Positions 1-5,377 of a stretch of DNA of 10,111 bases are shown here, in pieces. Each line of letters begins with the position of its first letter. The stretch's first letter is position 1. The notes under the pieces are model-generated. The model saw only the letters and a list, made by a program, of their open reading frames with translations. It did no database searches and was not told where the DNA came from. The stretch comes from Gammaproteobacteria bacterium (GTDB taxonomy: Bacteria > Pseudomonadota > Gammaproteobacteria > UBA9214). The DNA lies in NCBI GenBank assembly GCA_003454335.1, contig DMKK01000216.1:1-10111 (forward strand), in the 5' to 3' direction. The position numbers and the translations under genes were made by a program.

Positions 1-272
1 GGCTGGATCATGTCGGAATCCAGGCAAACAGTGACGCGGAGCTGGCTGTAATCCAGTCACGCCTTGAGCAGGCCGGCATTAGCGGCGCAGAACAGCGCGA
101 TGCAGCCTGCTGCTATGCACGTTCCAACAAGTACTGGACGCAGGACCCGCAGGGTATCGCCTGGGAAACCTTCCATTCACTGGACACGATGCCTACCTTC
201 AATAATGGCGATGAAGAGCCTGCAGCCAGCGGTTGCTGTGTGCCGGAAATTCCCACGTCAGGGTGCTGCTAG
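1..272 (+). CDS. arsI: ArsI-type C-As lyase / CadI-like dioxygenase, C-terminal part (5' end outside window)
   Basis: Reading frame from position 3 to the TAG at 270-272 gives 89 residues, with the N-terminus missing. The fragment has a metal-ligand His in LDHVGIQ (residue 3), a vicinal Cys pair in AACCYARS (36-37), and the WETFH motif whose Glu (55) is the last Fe(II) ligand. The spacings His-CC (33) and His-Glu (52) are within one residue of His62, Cys96-Cys97 and Glu115 as I remember them for Thermomonospora ArsI, a vicinal-oxygen-chelate dioxygenase. That enzyme cleaves the carbon-arsenic bond of trivalent methyl- and aryl-arsenicals in the cytoplasm. The fragment ends in a Cys-rich tail (GCCVPEIPTSGCC), common in this family. 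arsC starts 65 bp downstream on the same strand, which supports the arsenic role. The older family name is CadI (cadmium-induced), so substrate is inferred from context. Confidence 0.85.
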   Translation, partial: LDHVGIQANSDAELAVIQSRLEQAGISGAEQRDAACCYARSNKYWTQDPQGIAWETFHSLDTMPTFNNGDEEPAASGCCVPEIPTSGCC

Positions 273-337
273 ACCAGTGGCCTGAAAGCATGTACAGCGC
301 TGCGCGCTCAACAGATATATTTACCGGAACCCTCTCA

Positions 338-769
338 ATGAACATATTGTTTCTCTGCACTGGTAACTCCTGTCGCTCACAAATCGCCGAGGGCTGGGCA
401 CGTCAACTGGGTAATGAAGACATTACCGTCCAGTCTGCCGGCATCGAGGCACATGGCAAAAATCCACGCGCCATTGCCATCATGCAGGAAGCCGGCATTG
501 ACATATCACAGCAGGAATCCACACGGGTGACCGAGGCAATGCTGGATGCCGCCGATATCGTCGTCACGGTTTGCGGCCACGCTGATGAACACTGCCCCGT
601 CCTGCCGCCGGGTAAACACAAGATCCACTGGCCGCTGGAAGATCCCGCCAGGGCAAGCGGCAGCGAGGCCGAAATCACGCCCGTGTTTCGTGCCAGCCGC
701 GATGACATCAGGCAACGTGTTCAGGCACTGCTGAGCAACCTGCCTGAAACCAGCGGGTTTTCATCATGA
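338..769 (+). CDS. arsC: Arsenate reductase, thioredoxin-coupled LMW-phosphatase type
   Basis: A 143-residue cytoplasmic enzyme that reduces arsenate to arsenite for export. It has the low-molecular-weight tyrosine phosphatase P-loop CTGNSCRS at residues 7-14 (Cys7, Arg13). The redox cysteines expected of the thioredoxin-linked family lie at Cys79 and Cys86 in VTVCGHADEHCP, and a likely general acid Asp102 lies in LEDPA. Length is normal for the family (about 130-145). The ATG at 338 is chosen because the P-loop follows at once, as in homologues, and a weak GGAA (326-329) lies 8 nt upstream. The frame stays open further upstream to 233, but that part overlaps arsI and has no family match. The stop overlaps the acr3 start by 4 bp (ATGA), indicating translational coupling. 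No ArsR gene is seen in the window. Confidence 0.93.
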   Translation: MNILFLCTGNSCRSQIAEGWARQLGNEDITVQSAGIEAHGKNPRAIAIMQEAGIDISQQESTRVTEAMLDAADIVVTVCGHADEHCPVLPPGKHKIHWPLEDPARASGSEAEITPVFRASRDDIRQRVQALLSNLPETSGFSS

Positions 770-1806
770 ATCTGTTTGAACGCTACCTGAGTATCTGGGT
801 ATTCCTGTGCATCATTGTCGGGATCGCCCTGGGTCACTGGTTTCCGGGTGTATTCCAGTCCCTGGGTGCACTTGAGGTGGCGAAGGTCAACCTGCCAGTC
901 GCCGTACTGGTGTGGCTGATGATCCTGCCGATGTTGCTGAAGATCGACTTCCATGCCCTGCACGAAGTCAGGAAGCACACCCGCGGCATTGGTATCACCC
1001 TGTTCATCAACTGGGCAGTGAAACCCTTTTCCATGGCGCTGCTTGGCTGGCTGTTTATCCGCATCCTGTTTGCCGACTGGCTGCCCGCAGACCAGATTGA
1101 CAGCTACTATGCCGGGCTGATTATTCTGGCTGCCGCACCCTGTACAGCCATGGTATTTGTATGGAGCAACCTGACCAATGGCCACCCCGGGTTTACCCTG
1201 ACACAGGTCGCACTCAACGATGTCATTATGGTATTTGCCTTTGCACCCATCGTGGCGCTGCTGCTGGGTATTGCCTCCATCACGGTACCGTGGGACACGC
1301 TAGTACTATCCGTGGTGCTGTACATCGTGCTGCCGGTCATGGTTGCAACCCTGTGGCGCCGCTGGCTGTTGTCACAGGAACACGGAGTGGCACGGCTGGC
1401 AACGTTGTTGCTTGTGCTACAACCGCTATCGCTGCTGGCACTGCTATCTACCCTGATCCTGCTGTTCGGTTTCCAGGGCAAGCAGATTATCGAACAGCCG
1501 TTCATCATCCTGCTGCTGGCGGTACCGATCATTATCCAGGTCTACTTCAATTCCGGGCTGGCCTACCTGCTCAGCCGCCGTTTCGGTGTTGACCACAGAG
1601 TGGCAGCCCCGGCAGCACTCATCGGCGCCAGCAATTTCTTTGAACTGGCAGTGGCTACCGCCATCAGTCTCTACGGCCTGAATTCAGGTGCTGCCCTGGC
1701 AACCGTGGTCGGTGTACTGGTCGAGGTCCCGGTAATGCTATCCGTGGTACGCATTGTTAATGCAACACGCCCCTGGTACGATCGGGAAGAACGCTCAGCA
1801 GCGTGA
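766..1806 (+). CDS. acr3: Arsenite efflux permease, ACR3 family
   Basis: A 346-residue integral inner-membrane protein with about ten hydrophobic segments, the usual size of ACR3. It exports arsenite (As(OH)3), driven by proton motive force. The family's essential cysteine is Cys126 in LAAAPCTAMVFVWS. The conserved acidic segment GASNFFELAVA places Glu293 in the ninth helix. It is distinct from the unrelated ArsB permease (about 430 residues). The ATG overlaps the arsC stop by 4 bp, so the two are probably co-translated, pairing production of arsenite with its removal. It is the last gene of this operon, followed by a strong inverted repeat at 1820-1854. arsB is sometimes used as a symbol for this gene, but the family is ACR3. 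Confidence 0.95.
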   Translation: MNLFERYLSIWVFLCIIVGIALGHWFPGVFQSLGALEVAKVNLPVAVLVWLMILPMLLKIDFHALHEVRKHTRGIGITLFINWAVKPFSMALLGWLFIRILFADWLPADQIDSYYAGLIILAAAPCTAMVFVWSNLTNGHPGFTLTQVALNDVIMVFAFAPIVALLLGIASITVPWDTLVLSVVLYIVLPVMVATLWRRWLLSQEHGVARLATLLLVLQPLSLLALLSTLILLFGFQGKQIIEQPFIILLLAVPIIIQVYFNSGLAYLLSRRFGVDHRVAAPAALIGASNFFELAVATAISLYGLNSGAALATVVGVLVEVPVMLSVVRIVNATRPWYDREERSAA

Positions 1807-1819
1807 ATAACAATTTACT

Positions 1820-1854
1820 GTAGGATGCGCTGAGTAACTCGAAGCGCATCCTAC
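1820..1854. terminator. Perfect 12-bp inverted repeat between convergent genes; likely bidirectional terminator / dispersed palindrome
   Basis: GTAGGATGCGCT (1820-1831) and AGCGCATCCTAC (1843-1854) are exact reverse complements around an 11-nt loop that itself contains GAG-TAA-CTC. It sits 13 bp after the acr3 stop and about 30 bp past the yaaA stop on the other strand, the classic place for a shared terminator. No strong T-run follows directly on either strand (a TTTTT lies about 15 bp on, at 1870-1874). From memory, the arm sequence resembles a palindromic repeat found many times in some gammaproteobacterial genomes, so it may be a mobile or REP-like unit. Confidence 0.7.
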
Positions 1855-1883
1855 GGCCATATCCCGGTATTTTTCAGAACCGA

Positions 1884-2657
1884 TTACGGCTGCGGACGCT
1901 CAAAGGTCCATTGCCTGTCGTCCGACAGTTCCTTTGCAAAGCGGTAACCCTGCTGCCTGAATTTTTTAATCCCTGCCGGGCTTTCTATCCTGTTGCGGAT
2001 AATATAATCCGCCATCATACCGCGCGCCCGTTTGGCGAAGATGGCAACCACCCGGGTTTTGCCGTTTTTGGTTTCCTTGAAATTGACATTCAGCAACCGC
2101 CCCTCCAGCAGCTTCGGTTTGACGGATTTGAAGTATTCATTGGAAGCCAGGTTAACCAGTACCGGCTCCTGCTGTTTTACCAGCGCCTTGTTCAGGCTGC
2201 CGGTTATGTCATCTCCCCAAAACTGATAGAGATTGTCACCACGCGGATTTTTCAGTTTCGTTTTCATCTCCAGGCGATAGGGCTGAATCAGGTCCAGCGG
2301 CCGCAGACAGCCATACAGTCCTGACAGGATGCGCAGATGGTCCTGTGCATAGTCAAAATCCTCTGCCGTGAAATGCTCGATATCGATACCACCGTAGACA
2401 TCACCCTTGAAGGCAAACAGCGCCTGCCGGGCATTTTTTGTTGTAAAGGGAGTTTTGAACGACCGGTAGCGACCAACATTCAACTCGGCGATATTACTGC
2501 TGACATCCATGAGTTTCTGCAGGTCAGCTGCCGTTATTTTCCTGAGCTCCCGGATCAGCAGCTCGGAATCTTTAAGGTCTGCCGGTCGGGAATATTTCTT
2601 CGTCAGTCCGGGGGTCTCGAAATCCTGGCCCTTTGACGGGGATAAGGTAATGATCAT
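1884..2657 (-). CDS. yaaA: Peroxide stress protein YaaA (UPF0246/DUF328)
   Basis: A 257-residue cytoplasmic protein, the full family length. Diagnostic YaaA segments run in order: LSPSKGQDFETP (5-16), FKGDVYGGI (83-91), LSGLYGCLRPLDLIQPYRLE (111-130), NLYQFWGD (142-149), NLASNEYFKSV (169-179) and FAKRARGMMADYI (207-219). In E. coli, YaaA is induced by OxyR and lowers free intracellular iron during hydrogen peroxide stress, limiting Fenton damage. Its biochemical activity is not settled, though DNA binding has been proposed. The ATG at 2657 gives the conserved MIIxxSPSK start; the upstream sequence has no clear Shine-Dalgarno. It converges with acr3 and lies 111 bp downstream of the iron permease gene on the same strand. 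A shared transcript is possible but not shown. Confidence 0.95.
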   Translation of the reverse strand: MIITLSPSKGQDFETPGLTKKYSRPADLKDSELLIRELRKITAADLQKLMDVSSNIAELNVGRYRSFKTPFTTKNARQALFAFKGDVYGGIDIEHFTAEDFDYAQDHLRILSGLYGCLRPLDLIQPYRLEMKTKLKNPRGDNLYQFWGDDITGSLNKALVKQQEPVLVNLASNEYFKSVKPKLLEGRLLNVNFKETKNGKTRVVAIFAKRARGMMADYIIRNRIESPAGIKKFRQQGYRFAKELSDDRQWTFERPQP

Positions 2658-2730
2658 GGTCGTTTTATCTATGCTTGCAGGAAGCGGTTATCATAAGAGG
2701 TGGCTATCAGGCAACGCAATCATTACCAGC

Positions 2731-2750
2731 CGCAAGACCTACGACTTGCG
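2731..2750. repeat. Short inverted repeat downstream of the iron permease gene
   Basis: CGCAAG (2731-2736) and CTTGCG (2745-2750) can pair around an 8-nt loop. It lies in the 111-bp gap between the 3' end of the permease gene and the yaaA start, so it could be a weak terminator for the permease. There is no T-run after it on the minus strand, and a 6-bp stem could occur by chance. Confidence 0.25.
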
Positions 2751-2768
2751 AAACGCTCCTGCGAGGAA

Positions 2769-4679
2769 TTAGCCAGCTCTTTTTCTTTTACCTGACTCGC
2801 TGATATACAACATCACCACCGCGGCCACGACCAGCAGCAGCTGCACACCGGTCGACTGCATGTTGGGATAGATACCCAGTAATTCAACACTCGGTATATT
2901 GATCGGGTCCAGCGGAATCTGACCGGCTTCCTGCAAGGCAGCAATGCCCTTACCGGTGAAAATAAAGGCCAGTACAAACATAAAAATGCCGCTGACTGCA
3001 AAGAACTGGCGCAGCGGCAGGCGGGTACTGTAACGCAGGATCAGCCAGCCAAGTACAACCAGCAACCCGGCCGCCACCAGCAGTCCCGAGAAAATCATCT
3101 GCTGCCCCTCCGGCGAAGACTGCAGCCACAGCGCCTGGTAAAACAACACCACTTCAAACATCTCGCGATACACAGCGATGAACGACAGGCCCGCCAGCCC
3201 CCACAATGTACCGGTACCCAGATGCCGCTGCAGACTGGTCTCGATAAATGCCTGCCACTGTACGGCACTGGTCTTGCTGTGCATCCAGAAACCCACGGAA
3301 AACAGCACCACAGCAGCAAACAATGCAGCAAAACCCTCGGTAAGCTCTCGCTGGGCACCGCTGATATCAATAAACGTATTGGCAGCCACCCAGGTCGCGA
3401 TACCCAGCACGAAGGCAGCGGCGATGCCGGCATAAATATAAACCAGGCCATCATGGCGTCCCGTCTTGATCAGAAAAGCCGCCAGTGCGGCCACCACTAA
3501 TAATGCTTCAAGCCCTTCACGCAACAGGATCACCAGCGCGCTGACAAAGGCCGTCTTGCCGGACAGGGCTGTCGTATCAAGCCTGGTTACCGCTATTTTC
3601 AGCAGCCCCTCAATGTGTTGCACACCGGCCTCTGCAGTTACCACGGGCGCACCCTTGCGGAGCAGGTTGCGGTAGTCCGTCATGGCAGCTTCTACTTCCT
3701 TCCTCAGGTCGGGATCAACGGCATTGATGTTGCCCTCCATCAATTCGAAGCCTTCCAGATAGGCCTCAACGGCCAGCTCATAGGCCGCATCCGGGTCACC
3801 GGCCCGGTAGGCCGCCAGACTCTCTCCCAGCTTTATCCGGCTGAATTCGAGCAGCTGTGTACCGGACGAAGTACTGAAGAACATTTCCGGACGGGCACGC
3901 AGATACGCCATCACGGCAAGGCCATCCTCACCATGGGCGGCAGCAACTTCAGCCGGAGTGTGCGTGGCCACATAGTCCAGTTGTGTCAGCGGGTGCTCAG
4001 CTGCAAGCTGATCGAACTGCGCTGCACCCACAGCCTGTTCTTCCCGCGTGGTCGCCAGTTGTCCAACATAAAAAGCCAAAGACCAGCGCTGCGCCTCATC
4101 CAGACCGGGATAGGCCTGCATGGCTGTGCCTCCCAGGCCCTGGGTAATCGTATTGTAAAGGCCCAGCACCGTGCGGTCCTGGTAGCGCTCCCGCTCGGTA
4201 AAGTCGGTCGGTGGCGGCTCCATTGACGCAGCCTGGGGTCCATCGCCCTGGCCGTTCATGCCATGACAGCTGACACACTGCTGTGAGTAGAGTGCGCTGG
4301 CCGCTTGCAGATCAGGTACACGCCTGGGTGTAACCGTCACATCGAAACCACTGATAAAGGCCTGCCGCATGGCCGCAGCCAGCGCCTTTACTTCACCGGG
4401 TTGTGCACGGTTTTCAATGAGCCGGACAAGTTCTGCCGCCTGCGCAAGCAGTTGCCTGCTGGCATCCGAGGCTGGCAAGTCAGCCACCTGCGCAGCAATT
4501 GCGCTGGAGAAATCCTGCATCTCTCCGTATTCGCCGGGATTGATAATTTCTCCATCCAGCACGGCGACGGCATAGTCAACACCGACATAATCCGTTAACT
4601 GGATGAGCTGCTGAACATTGGCAGCATTTGCCAACCCTGGACAAACCGTCAGCAAAAGAAATGCAATAAATACCTTCAT
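2769..4679 (-). CDS. Cytochrome c-FTR1 fusion: iron permease with N-terminal haem domain
   Basis: A 636-residue protein counted from the ATG at 4679. Residues 1-19 form a signal peptide (MKVFIAFLLL... ending LANA). A periplasmic region follows with a cytochrome c haem site CVSCH (135-139) and a likely axial Met187 in GGTAMQAYPG. Next is a helical region with EGFE (about 310-313), seen in periplasmic parts of EfeO/FTR1 proteins. The C-terminal part has about seven membrane helices carrying two REXXE iron motifs, REGLE (387-391) and REMFE (505-509), which define the FTR1/EfeU iron permease family. Expected role: import of ferric iron across the inner membrane, with the haem domain plausibly taking electrons from Fe(II) oxidation (inference). 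A TTG at 4703 would extend the N-terminus by 8 residues, but it spoils the signal peptide and nearly abuts the Fur-like site, so the ATG is preferred. No EfeO or EfeB gene is adjacent. Confidence 0.88.
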   Translation of the reverse strand: MKVFIAFLLLTVCPGLANAANVQQLIQLTDYVGVDYAVAVLDGEIINPGEYGEMQDFSSAIAAQVADLPASDASRQLLAQAAELVRLIENRAQPGEVKALAAAMRQAFISGFDVTVTPRRVPDLQAASALYSQQCVSCHGMNGQGDGPQAASMEPPPTDFTERERYQDRTVLGLYNTITQGLGGTAMQAYPGLDEAQRWSLAFYVGQLATTREEQAVGAAQFDQLAAEHPLTQLDYVATHTPAEVAAAHGEDGLAVMAYLRARPEMFFSTSSGTQLLEFSRIKLGESLAAYRAGDPDAAYELAVEAYLEGFELMEGNINAVDPDLRKEVEAAMTDYRNLLRKGAPVVTAEAGVQHIEGLLKIAVTRLDTTALSGKTAFVSALVILLREGLEALLVVAALAAFLIKTGRHDGLVYIYAGIAAAFVLGIATWVAANTFIDISGAQRELTEGFAALFAAVVLFSVGFWMHSKTSAVQWQAFIETSLQRHLGTGTLWGLAGLSFIAVYREMFEVVLFYQALWLQSSPEGQQMIFSGLLVAAGLLVVLGWLILRYSTRLPLRQFFAVSGIFMFVLAFIFTGKGIAALQEAGQIPLDPINIPSVELLGIYPNMQSTGVQLLLVVAAVVMLYISESGKRKRAG

Positions 4680-4689
4680 GGGACTGAAA

Positions 4690-4718
4690 ATAATAGTGGA
4701 CAATCGCCCTTAATGCAA
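4690..4718 (-). promoter_or_regulatory. Candidate promoter for the iron permease gene
   Basis: On the minus strand, TTGCAT (4718-4713) and TATTAT (4695-4690) are separated by 17 nt. The -10 matches TATAAT at five of six bases, while the -35 keeps only the TTG. Transcription would begin about 3 nt before the ATG at 4679, giving a nearly leaderless mRNA. This agrees with the lack of a Shine-Dalgarno before that ATG. It overlaps the Fur-like site. Confidence 0.35.
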
Positions 4719-4733
4719 ATAGTTCTCATTAAA
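4715..4733 (-). promoter_or_regulatory. Fur-box-like operator upstream of the iron permease
   Basis: On the plus strand, GCAAATAGTTCTCATTAAA matches the 19-bp Fur consensus GATAATGATAATCATTATC at 11 positions by eye, including an intact TCATTA. The form resembles Pseudomonas-type sites with TTCTCATT. It lies 36 bp upstream of the permease ATG and overlaps the candidate -35, so iron-loaded Fur could block transcription when iron is ample. Site assignment is by eye; function is inferred. Confidence 0.55.
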
Positions 4734-4771
4734 CAAGCTGGCCCCATTTGCGGCCACGACGACAAAATCAA

Positions 4772-4794
4772 ACTGATATGCTTTTATTATCAGT
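4772..4794. promoter_or_regulatory. 7-bp inverted repeat in the divergent promoter region, possible operator
   Basis: ACTGATA (4772-4778) and TATCAGT (4788-4794) are exact reverse complements with an AT-rich 9-bp centre. It lies between the divergent permease and copper-efflux genes, 93 bp upstream of the former's ATG and 118 bp upstream of the latter's. The GATA...TATC arms could be a second, degenerate Fur site or a site for another regulator. The remaining sequence to 4912 has a short near-palindrome AGGGCATACCCT (4891-4902) beside TATAAA, but I find no convincing consensus promoter for the plus-strand operon. Confidence 0.35.
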
Positions 4795-4912
4795 GTGTTA
4801 TACGAATTCCGCTGACAAACATCCAGACAGCCTCCCCCACCAAACCCGCTTCCTTGCAACAGCCAGCACCACTTGATTAAAGAATCTCCAAGGGCATACC
4901 CTATAAAGACAC

Positions 4913-5296
4913 ATGGATAGACGACTGCAAAAACTACTGCTGGTACTCATCACCATCACGTTGGCAATCACGCCACTGCGTGGTGCCTGGGCCATCGCAG
5001 ACAGCCCTGCAACCGACAGCGGCTCACACTGTGATCAAATGCAGGACACCGAATCCATGGCAGATATGCAACATGACAACCATGCCGGTTCTGCACCGGA
5101 CAGCAAACAGGACTGTAACGGCAGCTGCTGTGATGATTCCTGCAGTACCTGCGTACATGGCAGCAGCGCCATCTCCAGTTACCATACCGTGACAGCGGGT
5201 GTCACCGACGCACCAATCAATACCATCTTCCCGGTTACCTTTACCGGACGCACCGTCACGCCACTGCTTAGACCACCCACTTCTCCCCTGGCTTAA
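4913..5296 (+). CDS. Small secreted Cys/His/Met-rich metal-binding protein (CzcI/CopL-like)
   Basis: A 127-residue protein with a typical signal peptide (hydrophobic residues 8-20, likely cut after AWA at 27). The mature part is dense in metal ligands. Cysteines lie at 40, 68, 72, 73, 77 and 80, the last five as C-x3-CC-x3-C-x2-C followed by His82. There are also His39, His54 and His57, and Met43, Met49 and Met52. The C-terminus is Thr/Pro-rich, ending RPPTSPLA. Small proteins of this build sit directly before the outer-membrane factor in many heavy-metal RND operons (CzcI in Cupriavidus) or copper loci (CopL in Xanthomonas). A role as a periplasmic Cu/Ag buffer or sensor follows from that analogy, not from close sequence identity. 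The Shine-Dalgarno is weak. cusC follows after 81 bp containing a hairpin, and no second gene fits this stretch. Confidence 0.75.
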   Translation: MDRRLQKLLLVLITITLAITPLRGAWAIADSPATDSGSHCDQMQDTESMADMQHDNHAGSAPDSKQDCNGSCCDDSCSTCVHGSSAISSYHTVTAGVTDAPINTIFPVTFTGRTVTPLLRPPTSPLA

Positions 5297-5301
5297 ACTG
5301 C

Positions 5302-5344
5302 TCACGCACATGTGCCATGCACTTGTGGCACGCTTGCTGCGTGA
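5302..5344 (+). other. Nested hairpin between the small metal-binding gene and cusC
   Basis: TCACGCA (5302-5308) pairs with TGCGTGA (5338-5344). Inside it GTGCCA (5312-5317) pairs with TGGCAC (5326-5331), leaving a 3/6-nt internal loop and an 8-nt end loop. It starts 5 bp after the preceding stop and ends 22 nt before the cusC Shine-Dalgarno. With no T-run it does not look like a standard terminator. It may set the mRNA level or stability between the first gene and the pump genes. Confidence 0.45.
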
Positions 5345-5366
5345 TGACATCCTGTTTAATGGCTAT

Positions 5367-5370
5367 GGAG
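5367..5370 (+). promoter_or_regulatory. Ribosome binding site deciding the cusC start
   Basis: GGAG lies 7 nt before the ATG at 5378, the best Shine-Dalgarno of the candidate starts. The later ATGs (5396 and 5435) have either a GGAGA that is too close or none. Confidence 0.6.
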
Positions 5371-5377
5371 AATTACC

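Noticed and set aside
285..297. Small AGCGC/GCGCT pairing between arsI and arsC
   Set aside because: A 5-bp stem with a 3-nt loop is expected by chance and no other regulatory signal accompanies it.
233..337. Upstream extension of the arsC frame from a TTG at 233
   Set aside because: It overlaps arsI, has no family similarity, and the conserved P-loop expects the start at 338.
721..1185. Open frame of 154 codons antisense to the arsC-acr3 junction
   Set aside because: Composition is antisense-like (Gln/His/Asp rich) and it conflicts with two well-supported genes.
3615..4226. Open frame of 203 codons antisense to the iron permease
   Set aside because: No recognisable family or start signal; the opposite strand encodes the conserved cytochrome-FTR1 protein.
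4680..4703. TTG start adding 8 residues to the iron permease
   Set aside because: The ATG at 4679 gives a standard signal peptide. The TTG lies 12 bp from the Fur-like site, with no room for a promoter and no well-spaced Shine-Dalgarno.
4873..4907. TTGATT...TATAAA as a promoter for the copper operon
   Set aside because: The spacer is about 23 nt, too long for a normal promoter and longer than the 19-20 nt of MerR-type promoters.
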